Shown here piece after piece: positions 43,207 to 56,550 of a DNA stretch of 64,000 nt (position 1 is the stretch's first letter; each line of letters starts with the position of its first letter). Origin of the DNA: Thiobacillus sp. 0-1251 (GTDB lineage Bacteria; Pseudomonadota; Gammaproteobacteria; Burkholderiales; Thiobacillaceae). The stretch lies in NCBI GenBank assembly GCA_001899305.1, contig MKWL01000001.1, positions 62,001 through 126,000 on the forward strand, written 5' to 3'. A program made the translations under genes and the position numbers. Below the pieces are notes generated by a model, which saw nothing but the letters and a program-made list of their open reading frames with translations, was not told the origin of the DNA and searched no databases.

Positions 43207-46200
43207 ATGACGATGGGGTCGAGCGCAATGGCGGTTCCAGGCACGCACCATCTCAACCGCCCCCTGCTTGTGGGCGTGATTGTTTTTCTCCTCTCCGCCA
43301 TCGTGTCGGGGGCGCTCGCCTGGCAGTTTGAACAGAATTCCCGGGAATCCGAACGTGCGCGCGTGGCTCGTCTTGCTGCCGATCATGTGCATTCGATCGA
43401 ATACGCCATCGAACATGCGCTGTCTGCCAGCCAGACCCTGGCGGCCCTGGTGCGCCAGGGACAGGGGCGCGTCCCCGATTTCGCGTCCCTGGCTGCGACG
43501 ATCCTGCCGTTATATCCCGGCGTATCCGCGCTGGCACTGGCACCTGACGGAATTGTCCGGGACATGGCGCCCGGCAACCGGGCCGGCATCGGCCTGGATC
43601 TGCTGAATGATCCGGCGCTTCGCGATGACGCCTTGCGCGCCCGCGACAGCGGCAAACTGACCCTCGCCGGGCCGCTTGAACTGGCGATCGGCGGAACGGG
43701 GATCGTTGGGCGTTTGCCGGTGTTCCTTGAAGACAGGACGGGACATCCGTCATTCTGGGGATTCACCATGGTCGTGATGCGCCTGCCGGAGGCGCTCGAT
43801 CAGGCCCATCTGAGCCATCTCGATGGAGAGGGCCTGGCCTATGAACTGTGGCGCGTCCAGCCGGGCAGCGGGAAAAAGCAGGTCATCCTTCGTTCCTCGA
43901 GCATGTCGCTCGTCAATCCTGTCGTGCAGGCTGTACAGGTACCCAATGCCACCTGGATGCTGAGCGTGGCACCGGCCGCGGGATGGGCGCAGCCGTTCAG
44001 GTTCTCGGGCATGACCGTGCTGGCGCTGGTGTTCAGTCTGATGCTGGGCTACCTGGCCTGGCTTCTGTTTGTGTTGAAAGCGCACAAACAACTGCTCGAG
44101 GCGCGTGTCGAGCAGCGCACCGCCGAAATCCTGATGACGCAGCGCAAGCTGCGGGCCACGCTCGATGCCATCCCCGACCTGGTCTGGCTGAAGGATACGG
44201 AAGGGGTTTTTCTGGATTGCAATCCAATGTTCGCGCGCTTCGTCGGCGCCAGCGAAGCCGATATCGTCGGCAAGACCGACTACGATTTCGTCGACAAGGA
44301 ACAGGCGGATTTTTTTCGCGCGCACGATCGCACGGCCATGGAGGCTGGAAAGCCGAGCGTCAACGAGGAATGGCTGAACTTCGCCGACGGTGGTGGCGGA
44401 TTGTTCGAGACGGTCAAGACGCCCATGTTCGATACGGCGGGGCGGCTGGTCGGCGTGCTGGGTATCGCCCGAGACATCACCGCCCGGGTCGAGGCGGAAC
44501 GGGCCCTGCGCGATTCGCAGGAGCGCACCCAGCAATACCTGAATGTCGCCGGCGTGATGCTGGTTGCGCTGAACATCGCGGGGTGCGTCGAGCTCGTCAA
44601 TCGCAAGGGCTGTGAAATGCTGGGCGTGCCGGAAACGGACATTCTCGGCAAGGACTGGTTCGAGCATTTCCTGCCTGAACGCATACGAAACGAGGTCAGG
44701 GCCAGGTTCGCCCAGATGCTGGAAGGGAATGTCATACCGGTCGAATACACGGAGAATGCGATCCTGGCCCAGGGCGGAGAGGAGCGCATCGTGGCCTGGC
44801 ATAACGCGGTCCTGCGGGACGCAGCGGGCAGAGTGAAGAGCGTGCTTTCTTCCGGGGAGGATATTACCGAGCGCAAGCGGGCGGAACAGGCGTTGCGCGA
44901 CTCGCGGGAGCGCCTTCAACTGCTGCTCGATTCGATGGCGGAAGCCGCCTACGGTGTGGATTTCGAGGGAAAGTGTACGTTTGCCAACCGCGCTTTCCTG
45001 CACATACTGGGCTACCAGGATGAGCGGGAAGTGCTGGGCAAGTCCACCCACGACCTGATTCATCATTCCTATCATGATGGGCGCGCTTATCCGGAAAGCG
45101 AATGCAAGATGCATCGCGCCTACCTGTCCAACCAGGCGGTCAATGTGTCCGACGAGGTGTTCTGGCGCAAGGATGGAACGCCGATTCCGGTCGAATACTG
45201 GTCCAATCCCATCGTCGTCGATGGTGTGACGGTAGGTGCGATCGCGACGTTCGTCGACATCAGCAAACGCAAGCAGGCCGAGGCGCAAGTCAGTCTCGCG
45301 GCCAAGGTATACGAGCAAAGCGGCGAGGGCATCATGATCACCGACGCCCAGCACAACCTCGTGATGGTCAACCAGGCATTCACTGCGATCAGCGGCTATA
45401 GCGAGGCCGACGTGCTGGGGCGAAATCCGCGCATGCTGTCCTCGGGACGTCACGACAAGGCGTTCTACGCGGCGATGTGGGCCGACATCGCCGCACACGG
45501 CCGCTGGCAGGGCGAGGTCTGGAATCGCCGCAAGGACGGCAGCCTGTACCCGGAGCTGCTGTCGATCATCCAGGTGCGCGACGAGAAGGGCGAAGTAAGC
45601 CACTACATCGGTATTGCAAGCGATATCACCCAGCGCAAGGCGGCACAGGCGCACATCCAGCGTCTTGCGCATTTCGACCCCCTTACCGGGCTACCGAACC
45701 GCGCACTGCTTGGCGACCGCATCAGCCATGAACTCAGTGCAGCCCAGCGTAATGGCACGCAGGTTGCCATCCTGTTCGCCGATCTCGACCACTTCAAGAA
45801 TGTCAACGACACGTTGGGCCACCGCATTGGCGACGAATTGCTGATCACCGTCGCCGGCCGCCTGAAAGACGCCATACGCGACGTGGACACGGTTTCACGC
45901 CAGGGTGGCGACGAATTCATCCTGATTCTCCCCGCCACCGATAGCGGCGGCGCGGCACATGTGGCCGAAAAATTGCTGGAAGCCGTGGCACAGCCTTACC
46001 AGATCGAGGGGTTTGAACTGGGCGTGACGCTGTCCATTGGCATTGCCATGTATCCCAGCGATGGCGAGGACTTCGAGGCGCTCTCCAAATGTGCCGATGC
46101 CGCCATGTATCGCGCCAAGCACGACGGGCGCAATACCTACCGTTTTTTCACGGCGGAAATGCAGGCGCGCTCGGCACGCAATCTGCAGATGGAAAACGCC

Positions 46201-46965
46201 TTGCGCCGAGCACTGGAACGCAACCAGCTGAGCCTGCACTACCAGCCCCAGCTTTCATTGCATGACGGAGGGCTCATCGGCGTGGAGGCGCTGCTGCGCT
46301 GGGAGCATCCCGAGATCGGCACGATCGCGCCAGCCGAGTTCATCCCGATTGCGGAAGAAAGCGGACAGATTCTGCCGATCGGCGAATGGGCCATGCGCAG
46401 TGCCGTGCAGCAGATGAAAGCCTGGGTGGATGGGGGGCTGGCGCCCATGGCCATGGCGGTCAATCTGTCGGCCGTGCAGTTCCGCCATCCCCATCTGCCT
46501 GAACGGGTCAGCCAGATCCTTGAAGAGATCGGGCTGCCGCCGCAGTACCTGGAACTGGAACTGACCGAAAGCGTGGCGATGGATGACGCGCCGGCAGCCA
46601 TCGCGATCATGGACAACCTGTATGAACGCGGTATTCGCATGTCGATCGACGACTTCGGAACCGGGTATTCCTCCCTGAGCTATCTGAAGCGTTTCAAGGT
46701 CCATCGCCTCAAGATCGACCAGTCCTTCGTCAGGGGGATCGCCGAGGACCCGGAAGATCGTGCCATCGTCAGCGCCATCATCCGTCTGGCAGACAGCCTG
46801 GGATTGCTCACCATCGCAGAAGGCGTCGAGACGGACGGTCAGTTGGCTTTTCTGCGTGAACAGGGATGCCGCGAGGTGCAGGGGTATTACTTCAGCAAAC
46901 CGCTTGAGGCAGGCCGGTTCGAAGCGTTTGCGCGCATAGCGTATCCCACCGCCTGGCGGGGCTAA
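43207..46965 (+). CDS. PAS-GGDEF-EAL cyclic-di-GMP signalling protein
   Basis: A 1252-residue membrane protein. TM1 (about 19-40) and TM2 (near 265-285) enclose a CHASE-like periplasmic sensor, then several PAS/PAC domains ('LDAIPDLVWLKDTEGVFLDC', 'LLLDSMAEAAYGVDFEGKC', 'AKVYEQSGEGIMITDAQHN'), a GGDEF domain (GGDEF 900-904, with an I-site RDVD five residues before) and an EAL domain (EAL 1027-1029, 'DDFGTGYSSLSYL', 'KIDQSFV'). Both catalytic signatures are intact, so it may make and degrade c-di-GMP. ATG 43207 has GAGGA upstream. Confidence 0.92.
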   Translation: MTMGSSAMAVPGTHHLNRPLLVGVIVFLLSAIVSGALAWQFEQNSRESERARVARLAADHVHSIEYAIEHALSASQTLAALVRQGQGRVPDFASLAATILPLYPGVSALALAPDGIVRDMAPGNRAGIGLDLLNDPALRDDALRARDSGKLTLAGPLELAIGGTGIVGRLPVFLEDRTGHPSFWGFTMVVMRLPEALDQAHLSHLDGEGLAYELWRVQPGSGKKQVILRSSSMSLVNPVVQAVQVPNATWMLSVAPAAGWAQPFRFSGMTVLALVFSLMLGYLAWLLFVLKAHKQLLEARVEQRTAEILMTQRKLRATLDAIPDLVWLKDTEGVFLDCNPMFARFVGASEADIVGKTDYDFVDKEQADFFRAHDRTAMEAGKPSVNEEWLNFADGGGGLFETVKTPMFDTAGRLVGVLGIARDITARVEAERALRDSQERTQQYLNVAGVMLVALNIAGCVELVNRKGCEMLGVPETDILGKDWFEHFLPERIRNEVRARFAQMLEGNVIPVEYTENAILAQGGEERIVAWHNAVLRDAAGRVKSVLSSGEDITERKRAEQALRDSRERLQLLLDSMAEAAYGVDFEGKCTFANRAFLHILGYQDEREVLGKSTHDLIHHSYHDGRAYPESECKMHRAYLSNQAVNVSDEVFWRKDGTPIPVEYWSNPIVVDGVTVGAIATFVDISKRKQAEAQVSLAAKVYEQSGEGIMITDAQHNLVMVNQAFTAISGYSEADVLGRNPRMLSSGRHDKAFYAAMWADIAAHGRWQGEVWNRRKDGSLYPELLSIIQVRDEKGEVSHYIGIASDITQRKAAQAHIQRLAHFDPLTGLPNRALLGDRISHELSAAQRNGTQVAILFADLDHFKNVNDTLGHRIGDELLITVAGRLKDAIRDVDTVSRQGGDEFILILPATDSGGAAHVAEKLLEAVAQPYQIEGFELGVTLSIGIAMYPSDGEDFEALSKCADAAMYRAKHDGRNTYRFFTAEMQARSARNLQMENALRRALERNQLSLHYQPQLSLHDGGLIGVEALLRWEHPEIGTIAPAEFIPIAEESGQILPIGEWAMRSAVQQMKAWVDGGLAPMAMAVNLSAVQFRHPHLPERVSQILEEIGLPPQYLELELTESVAMDDAPAAIAIMDNLYERGIRMSIDDFGTGYSSLSYLKRFKVHRLKIDQSFVRGIAEDPEDRAIVSAIIRLADSLGLLTIAEGVETDGQLAFLREQGCREVQGYYFSKPLEAGRFEAFARIAYPTAWRG

Positions 46966-46977
46966 GCCTCTCGACGT

Positions 46978-47025
46978 CGCCCCAAATGAAAACGGAGCCA
47001 GGCGGCTCCGTTTTCATTTGGGGCG
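46978..47025. terminator. 22-bp perfect-stem bidirectional terminator
   Basis: A perfect 22-bp inverted repeat with a 4-nt loop (AGGC) lies between the convergent GGDEF/EAL and phosphoribulokinase genes. The inner half is GC-rich (CGGAGCC/GGCTCCG) with A4/T4 outside it. It can terminate transcription from both sides. Confidence 0.85.
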
Positions 47026-47053
47026 AGACCGGCCGCAACCGGCCCCACTGAGT

Positions 47054-47941
47054 TTACTTGTTCTTGTTCGCGATCATGTCCTGGATCAGCGGCGCCAGGA
47101 TCAGTTCCATGGCGAAGCCCATTTTTGCGCCCGGCACCACGATGGTGTTGCGGCGCGACATGAAGGAGTTCGGGATCATGTTCAGCAGGTAGGGGAAATC
47201 GACGCCCTTCGGTTCGCGGAAGCGGATCACGATGAAGCTCTCGTCCGGCGTCGGGATGTCGCGTGTGATGAAGGGGTTGGAGGTGTCGACGGTGGAGACA
47301 CGCTGGAAGTTGATGTCGGTGCGCGAGAACTGCGGCGTGATGTAGTTCACGTAGTCCGGCATGCGGCGCAGGATGGTGTCGACGATGACGTCGGCGGAAT
47401 AGCCACGCTCGGCGCTGTCGCGGTGGATCTTCTGGATCCACTCGAGGTTGACGATGGGCACCACGCCGATGCCGAGGTCGACGTGCTTGGAGACGTCGAC
47501 GTCGTCGGTTTTCACCAGGCCATGCAGGCCTTCGTAGAACAGCACGTCGGAGCCGGCGGGCACGTCTTCCCACGGGGTGAACTCACCGGGGTTGAGGCTG
47601 CTGTTCAGCCGCTTGTTGTGCTCGGCGGCCTCTTCGTCGCTGTGGATGTAGTAGCGCTTCTTGCCGCCGCCGGTCTCGCCGTAGGTCTTGAACAGTTCGG
47701 CCAGCTTGTCGAAGTGGTTGGATTCCGGGCCGAAGTGGCTGAACGACATGTTGCCTTCGGCTTCGGCCTTCTTCACCGCTTCCTTGAATTCAACGCGCGA
47801 CAGGCTGTGGAAGCTGTCGCCTTCGATGACGGCGGCATTGATCTTTTCGCGGAAGAAGATGTGCTCGAACGCGCGCTTGACGGTGGTGGTGCCGGCGCCG
47901 GATGAACCCGTGACCGCAATGACGGGATGCTTCTTGGACAT
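47054..47941 (-). CDS. prk: phosphoribulokinase
   Basis: A 295-residue kinase that phosphorylates ribulose 5-phosphate to ribulose 1,5-bisphosphate, the RuBisCO substrate. The P-loop is 'GSSGAGTTTVKRAFEHIF', followed by 'VIEGDSFHSLSR' and 'YYIHSDEEAAEHNKRLNSSL'. It belongs to the bacterial class I (octameric) type. Its presence indicates a Calvin-Benson cycle and thus autotrophy. No other cbb genes are in the window. It ends at the 22-bp terminator stem. Confidence 0.95.
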   Translation of the reverse strand: MSKKHPVIAVTGSSGAGTTTVKRAFEHIFFREKINAAVIEGDSFHSLSRVEFKEAVKKAEAEGNMSFSHFGPESNHFDKLAELFKTYGETGGGKKRYYIHSDEEAAEHNKRLNSSLNPGEFTPWEDVPAGSDVLFYEGLHGLVKTDDVDVSKHVDLGIGVVPIVNLEWIQKIHRDSAERGYSADVIVDTILRRMPDYVNYITPQFSRTDINFQRVSTVDTSNPFITRDIPTPDESFIVIRFREPKGVDFPYLLNMIPNSFMSRRNTIVVPGAKMGFAMELILAPLIQDMIANKNK

Positions 47942-48104
47942 GCTGGGACTCCCTGAAGAGGTATGAGAATGAAAGCGAAACGCGCCATTTTAACCGCAAG
48001 GCGTAGGCCGTGGTAGTAGCGGCGGCGCATGCGCTCGCGGGCGCGTTAAGGAGTCGTGGGTGGCAACAAACGCGCAGCCAGCGTGGGCGTCCCGCCGCAA
48101 TGCG

Positions 48105-48596
48105 CTACGAGGCGAATTCCAGGCGTTCCTCGACTTTCTGCAGGGCGGCGGCGGCGCAGGCGGCGTCCCTGTCGCCGCCGGGTGCGCCCGACACCCCGAC
48201 CGCGCCGATCAGGCTGCCGGCAGCCCGGATCGGCAGGCCGCCTTCCATCACGATGAGGCCGTCTATATGGTTGAGTTCGGGGCGTATGTCGCCGCGAGCG
48301 GCGCGGAATTCGCCGGAATCGATGCCGGACATGATGCTCATGCCGGCCTTGCGTTCGGCGATTTCGAGGGTGTGGCGCGCCGCCAGTGTGTCGCGCAGTG
48401 CGGCCTGAACGTTGCCGGCGCGGTCGAGCACGACGGCGGATACGTTATATCCCTGCCCCCGGCAGGCTTCGACAGCGCCCATGGCGATGTCGCGCGCGAG
48501 TTCGAGACTGATCTGCTTGACCGGCAGGACGTCGGGCTGGGCGGCGGCAGCCGGGAAGGCGAGAGCGATCAACGTGGGCAAAAGCAGGTTTTTCAT
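48105..48596 (-). CDS. GlcG/HbpS family (DUF336) exported protein
   Basis: A 163-residue protein with a signal peptide ('MKNLLLPTLIALAFPAAAAQ') and a GlcG/HbpS domain: 'AMGAVEACRGQGYNVSAVVL', 'DRAGNVQAALRDTLAARHTL' and 'GGLPIRAAGSLIGAVGVSGA'. The family includes haem-binding and cofactor-binding members but has no uniform function. It starts 9 bp after the TraB-family gene with GAGGAGG as ribosome binding site. Confidence 0.85.
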   Translation of the reverse strand: MKNLLLPTLIALAFPAAAAQPDVLPVKQISLELARDIAMGAVEACRGQGYNVSAVVLDRAGNVQAALRDTLAARHTLEIAERKAGMSIMSGIDSGEFRAARGDIRPELNHIDGLIVMEGGLPIRAAGSLIGAVGVSGAPGGDRDAACAAAALQKVEERLEFAS

Positions 48597-48605
48597 GGGA
48601 CCTCC

Positions 48606-49559
48606 TCAGGGGTAAAGGTTCTTGATGCGGTAACCGCGCATTGCCAGCAACGCAGGCACGCCGTCCGCGCCGGTCAGGTGCAGGGCGCCGATGGCGACAA
48701 AGGGCTGGCGGCCTGCGGCGAGCATGCGGTCGATGCTCGCCGCCATGTGACGGTTGCGTTCGGTAAACAGTTTTTGCTGCATCCAGTGCGCCGAACGCGG
48801 ATTTTCGCGCATCGATGCCAGCGATTGCTGCTGCAGGGCCTGCGCATCGCTATCGAGCCAGGCATCGACGAGTGCCTGGGTGTCGCCGCGTAGCCGGCCT
48901 TGCTCCAGCATCCGGAGCGTTTCATCGAGAAAGGCGAGTTGTTCCTGGCGCGTGGTGCTGTCGAAAAGCTCGAGCTGATAGTCGATGCTTTCCAGTTCAT
49001 CGATCGGCTTGTTGAGCCCCTTCGCCAGTGCGATCAGGTACAGATCGGTAGCATAGGCCGGCTCGAAGCCCGCTGCCTGCATGGCGCCCATCATGAGCGA
49101 TAACGCGGCCATCCAGGGTTTGTATGCCTGAAGCGAGTCGCGAGGGATCCCCAGGGTGTCGAGCTGGGTTTGCAGCCGTTTCCGGAGGGAGGGGGACAGC
49201 AGGGAATCGAGACGTTGGGAATCGGGCAGGACGGCATGACGCTGCACGGCAGCCTGCATCTTGTCGCCCTGGGTGGCGTCGAGTTCAACCACCAGTTCGC
49301 TGGATTGTGCCAGGGCCTGCGTGACGACAAGATCGAGCGGAAAGAAATCCGGCCTGCCGACGTGTATCGTGCCGAAAAGATAGGCGGTCTTCCCGTCCCG
49401 GCTGATTTCGTAAAGCAGTCCCCGGCTGGGCGCAGACTTGAGCTGCTGCAGGACATCGGTTGAAGCGGCCGGGGCTTCTGCCGGCGGCGGATCCGCCCAG
49501 GCGAATTGCCACCCGGCCAGCAGCCACAGCAGAATCAGGCGAAGCGTTCGACAGGGCAT
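48606..49559 (-). CDS. TraB/GumN family protein
   Basis: A 317-residue exported protein with a signal peptide ('LRLILLWLLAGWQFAWA'). The conserved start of the TraB domain is 'TAYLFGTIHVGRPDFFPLDL', and the C-terminal block is 'FVAIGALHLTGADGVPALLA'. TraB proteins are metalloprotease-like (Tiki-related); the bacterial role is unclear. ATG 49559 was chosen (GGGAG upstream, start of signal peptide) over a longer frame. It runs into the GlcG-like gene. Confidence 0.85.
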   Translation of the reverse strand: MPCRTLRLILLWLLAGWQFAWADPPPAEAPAASTDVLQQLKSAPSRGLLYEISRDGKTAYLFGTIHVGRPDFFPLDLVVTQALAQSSELVVELDATQGDKMQAAVQRHAVLPDSQRLDSLLSPSLRKRLQTQLDTLGIPRDSLQAYKPWMAALSLMMGAMQAAGFEPAYATDLYLIALAKGLNKPIDELESIDYQLELFDSTTRQEQLAFLDETLRMLEQGRLRGDTQALVDAWLDSDAQALQQQSLASMRENPRSAHWMQQKLFTERNRHMAASIDRMLAAGRQPFVAIGALHLTGADGVPALLAMRGYRIKNLYP

Positions 49560-49660
49560 GCGGTTTCTCCCGGGTGCACCGAAAATAGAGTCATCCTGCC
49601 ATGCGGCGGCCGCATGAAGGCGATAGGTATAATCGCCCACCAGCATTTTCACTATTTTGA

Positions 49661-52735
<3,075 letters not shown>

Positions 52736-52752
<17 letters not shown>

Positions 52753-53776
52753 ACGCCTGCCCGAGCAGCTTGCGCGCGGCCTGGCCGCGCTTTACGTGGT
52801 GGTGGGCGACGAGCCCCTGGCGGCACAGGAGGCGGGCGACGCCATTCGTGCGGCGGCCCGCGCAGCGGGACACAGCGAACGCAACGTGTTTACGGCGCAG
52901 GGGCGCACCAACTGGCAGGGCATTTTTGCCAGCGGCGATAATTTCTCGTTGTTTGGCGAACGCCGCCTGACCGAAATCCGCATTCCCTCCGGCAAGCCCG
53001 GCGTCGACGGCGCCAAGGCATTGGAGACCTACGCCGGCCGCTTGCCGGCCGATACGCTTACGCTCATCAGTCTGCCGGGACTGGACTGGAAGACCATGCA
53101 AAGCCGCTGGTTCGCGGCGCTCGCCAAAAGCGGCGTGGTCGTCGAGGCGCGACCCGTCGATCGCGCCGCCTTGCCTAACTGGATCGATCGGCGGTTGGCC
53201 CGGCAGGGCCTGCGTGCCGAACGCGCTGCGCTGGATTTTCTGGCCGACCAGGTCGAGGGTAATCTGTTGGCCGCCCAGCAGGAAATCGACAAACTCGCGC
53301 TGTTGCTGCCGCCAGGAACGGTGACGCTGGCCGATGTCGAACATGCGGTGGTCGATGTCAGCCGGCTCGAAGCCGATGCGCTGCAGGATGCGCTGTATGC
53401 GGGTGACGGCGTACGATTTGCGCAGGTGGTCATCGATCTCAGGGATGCTGGCGAAGCGGTACCGGCCATCCTGTGGCAGGTGTCATCGGCAGTGCAGTTG
53501 CTCCTCAGGCTAAAATTGGCGCTGGCACAGGGCGACAGCCTGTCCGGTTTGATGCGCACGCTCTGGGGGCGCGACAAGCAGCGTGCACCGCAGATCGAGC
53601 GGGCGCTGAAACGCCTGGGCCTGGCGCAGGTCGAAACCGCACTGGCCGATCTGGCGCTGATCGACCGCCAGGCGAAGGGACTGGAACGCGTGGGCGACCC
53701 TTGGGATACGCTGCTGCGCGTGGGTATGACACTGGCTGGACCTGATTCCGGCCAGCCAGGGAACAGGACAAGATGA
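52736..53776 (+). CDS. holA: DNA polymerase III delta subunit
   Basis: A 346-residue clamp-loader wrench subunit. The N-terminal AAA-like fold has '[20 protein letters not shown]', '[20 protein letters not shown]' and '[20 protein letters not shown]'; it lacks a functional Walker A, as expected for delta. It opens the beta clamp for loading. The order after lptE is conserved. Confidence 0.93.
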
Positions 53777-55053
53777 TGGATGTGAAAAGCTATATGCAGA
53801 CGGTGGGCAAACAGGCGCGCGAAGCTTCGCGCATGATTGCCCGTGCCGACACCAACCAGAAGAACCGTGCCCTGCAGGCCATGGCGATGGCGATCCGGCG
53901 CGATGCCGCAAAATTGCTCGAGGCCAATATGCGCGACATGGAGCATGCACGCAGTTCGGGCTACGATACGGCGCTGCTCGATCGCCTGCAGCTGACCGAC
54001 AGAACCATAGCGGGCATGGCCGATGGCCTGGAACAGATTGCCGCACTGCCCGACCCGATCGGCGAGATCGACGGCCTCAAGTACCGCCCTTCCGGCATCC
54101 AGGTTGGCAAGATGCGGGTGCCGCTCGGCGTCATCGGCATCATCTACGAAGCGCGCCCCAACGTGACGGCGGACGCCGCCGGGCTGTGCCTCAAATCCGG
54201 CAACGCGGCGATCCTGCGCGGCGGTTCCGAAGCACTGCACTCCAACCAGGCGATCGCCGCCTGCGTGCGCGAAGGGCTGGAAGCCGCCGGGTTGCCCGCG
54301 ACCGTGGTACAGGTGATCGAGACCACCGACCGCGCCGCGGTGGGCGAACTCATCACCATGAAGGATTACGTTGACGTCATCGTGCCGCGCGGCGGCAAGG
54401 GCCTGATCGAGCGCATCACCGGCGAAGCGCGGGTGCCGGTGATCAAGCATCTGCACGGTAACTGCCATGTGTACGTCGACGACCGCGCCGATCTGGCGAA
54501 AGCCGTGAAGATCGTCGAGAACGCCAAGACGCAGCGCTACGGCACCTGCAACACCGCGGAATCGTTGCTGGTGGCGCGCGGGGTCGCCGCGACGGTGTTG
54601 CCCGAGATCGGGAAAATGCTGACGGGCAAAGGGGTGGAAATGCGCTGCTGTCCCGAGGCGCTGGGCATCCTGATGGGTGCAGGTGTCGCGGCGGACAAGC
54701 TGAAGGCTGCGGTGGACACCGACTGGGACGAGGAATATCTCGGCCCCATCATTGCAGTGAAAATGGTTGACGATGTCGACGCTGCGATGACCCACATCAA
54801 CACCCACGGTTCGCACCATACCGATGCCATTGTCACCGAGGACTATGGCCGGGCGCGGCGTTTCCTGCGCGAGGTCGATTCGGCCAGCGTGGTGGTCAAC
54901 GCCTCCACCCGTTTTGCCGACGGCTTCGAATACGGCTTGGGCGCGGAGATCGGCATTTCCACCGACAAGATCCACGCACGCGGCCCGGTCGGCCTGGAAG
55001 GCCTGACCAGCCAGAAGTGGGTGGTATTGGGAGATGGGCACGTCCGCGGATAA
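53773..55053 (+). CDS. proA: gamma-glutamyl phosphate reductase
   Basis: A 426-residue NADPH enzyme of proline synthesis that reduces glutamyl 5-phosphate to the semialdehyde. The Rossmann part has '[20 protein letters not shown]', and the catalytic Cys lies in '[15 protein letters not shown]'. Length is typical. It begins in a 4-bp overlap with holA. Its partner proB is not in the window. Confidence 0.96.
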   Translation: MMDVKSYMQTVGKQAREASRMIARADTNQKNRALQAMAMAIRRDAAKLLEANMRDMEHARSSGYDTALLDRLQLTDRTIAGMADGLEQIAALPDPIGEIDGLKYRPSGIQVGKMRVPLGVIGIIYEARPNVTADAAGLCLKSGNAAILRGGSEALHSNQAIAACVREGLEAAGLPATVVQVIETTDRAAVGELITMKDYVDVIVPRGGKGLIERITGEARVPVIKHLHGNCHVYVDDRADLAKAVKIVENAKTQRYGTCNTAESLLVARGVAATVLPEIGKMLTGKGVEMRCCPEALGILMGAGVAADKLKAAVDTDWDEEYLGPIIAVKMVDDVDAAMTHINTHGSHHTDAIVTEDYGRARRFLREVDSASVVVNASTRFADGFEYGLGAEIGISTDKIHARGPVGLEGLTSQKWVVLGDGHVRG

Positions 55054-55057
55054 GGCC

Positions 55058-55708
55058 ATGTCGCCCATCGGCGTGATGGGCGGCACCTTCGACCCCATCC
55101 ATTTCGGCCACCTGCGCCTGGCGGAGGAGATGGCCGATGCCCTGGCCCTTGAGCGCGTCCTGTTCATCCCTGCCGGGCAGCCGCCGCACCGCGATGCGCC
55201 GCGTACGGCGGCCGGCCATCGGCTGGAAATGGTGCGTCGCGCGATCGATGGCAATCCGCGCTTTGTGGCAGATGCGCGCGAGGTGCAGCGCCCACAGCCA
55301 AGCTACACGGTCGACACACTCATGGCCTTGCGTGCCGAGCTGGGCCAGCAGCAGCCGCTCTGGCTGCTGCTGGGGGCGGATGCGTTTCTCGGCCTGCCCG
55401 GCTGGCACGACTGGCGGCGGCTGTTCGAACTGGCGAATATTGCCGTGGCGACCCGGCCCGGTGCACAGTTGCTGCAGCCGGGCGCCATAATGGAGCCCTT
55501 GAAAAGCGAAGTGACGCAACGTCAGGTCGCCAGCCGCAATCCGGCCGCCCAGCCGGCCGGTGCGATACTGCTGCGCGCAACCCCGCTGCTGGACATTTCG
55601 GCCACCGCGATCCGCGGCATGCTCGCCCGACACGACAGTGCGCGTTACCTGCTTCCCGACGCCGTGCTGGATTACATTCACGAATACCAACTTTACGCAT
55701 GCACATGA
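55058..55708 (+). CDS. nadD: nicotinate-nucleotide adenylyltransferase
   Basis: A 216-residue enzyme that adenylates nicotinate mononucleotide in NAD synthesis. The nucleotidyltransferase motif is 'GVMGGTFDPIHFGHLRLAEE' and the C-terminal one is 'LLDISATAIRGML'. I chose ATG 55058, 4 bp after proA, because it starts the conserved fold and has GGATAAGG upstream; an in-frame ATG at 55034 overlaps proA and is less likely. Confidence 0.94.
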   Translation: MSPIGVMGGTFDPIHFGHLRLAEEMADALALERVLFIPAGQPPHRDAPRTAAGHRLEMVRRAIDGNPRFVADAREVQRPQPSYTVDTLMALRAELGQQQPLWLLLGADAFLGLPGWHDWRRLFELANIAVATRPGAQLLQPGAIMEPLKSEVTQRQVASRNPAAQPAGAILLRATPLLDISATAIRGMLARHDSARYLLPDAVLDYIHEYQLYACT

Positions 55709-56064
55709 ATATTGAAGAGAAAGTTAAACTGATCGTCGCCGCCCTTGAAGACATCAAGGGCCAGGACGTCGCCGTGCTCGATACCAGCAAGCTCACCTCG
55801 CTGTTCGAACGCATGGTGATTGCCAGCGGCACCTCCAACCGTCAAACACGCGCGCTTGCCGACAATGTGCGCGTCAAGATGAAAGAGGCCGGCGAATACG
55901 TGGGCAACACGGAAGGCGAGGACACGGGCGACTGGGTGCTGCTGGACCTGGGCGAAGTGATCGTCCATGTCATGCAGCCCGCCGCACGTGCCCATTACAA
56001 TCTGGAAGAACTGTGGGGCGCGGGCGAAGCAGCGCGCGCGCGGCACATCCAAGCCGACCACTAG
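55699..56064 (+). CDS. rsfS: ribosome silencing factor
   Basis: A 121-residue RsfS (Iojap) protein that binds ribosomal protein uL14 and blocks subunit joining in starvation. Signature: 'VIASGTSNRQTRALADNVRV' and 'DTGDWVLLDLGEVIVHVMQP'. It overlaps nadD by 10 bp and precedes rlmH, a conserved order. Confidence 0.95.
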   Translation: MHMNIEEKVKLIVAALEDIKGQDVAVLDTSKLTSLFERMVIASGTSNRQTRALADNVRVKMKEAGEYVGNTEGEDTGDWVLLDLGEVIVHVMQPAARAHYNLEELWGAGEAARARHIQADH

Positions 56065-56079
56065 GATTGGCGTGGCCCG

Positions 56080-56550
56080 ATGAAACTCCATGTGATCGCC
56101 GTCGGCCACAAGATGCCTGGCTGGATCGATGCGGGCTACGAGGATTACGCGCGGCGTATGCCGCCGGACATGCCGCTGCTCCTGAATGCGATCAAGCCCG
56201 GGCATCGGGTGGCAGGAGAGGATGGGTCACGTGCGCGTCAGCTGGAGGCCGAGCGTATCCTGGCCGGGTTGCCTGCGGGCTGTGTGCCGGTAGTGCTCGA
56301 CGAGCGCGGCACGCAGGCGACCACGCGCGAACTCGCGGCATGGCTGCAAGGCTGGATGGCGGAGGGACTGTCGCCGGCATTTGTCATCGGCGGGGCGGAC
56401 GGTCTTGACGCCAGTGTGAAGACGCGCGCCGGCAAGCTGCTGGGCCTGTCGAAACTGACCTTGCCGCATGCGCTGGCGCGGGTGCTGCTGGCCGAGCAGT
56501 TGTATCGTGCCGTATGCATCATCAAGGGCCATCCCTATCATCGGGATTAG
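56080..56550 (+). CDS. rlmH: 23S rRNA pseudouridine1915 N3-methyltransferase
   Basis: A 156-residue SPOUT methyltransferase. Conserved blocks are 'VPVVLDERGTQATTRELAAW', 'PAFVIGGADGL' and the C-terminal 'EQLYRAVCIIKGHPYHRD', which ends as in E. coli RlmH. Its stop TAG (56548-56550) coincides with the first bases of a MITE-like element; the TA of the stop is shared with the element end, and the reading frame is not altered. Confidence 0.95.
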   Translation: MKLHVIAVGHKMPGWIDAGYEDYARRMPPDMPLLLNAIKPGHRVAGEDGSRARQLEAERILAGLPAGCVPVVLDERGTQATTRELAAWLQGWMAEGLSPAFVIGGADGLDASVKTRAGKLLGLSKLTLPHALARVLLAEQLYRAVCIIKGHPYHRD

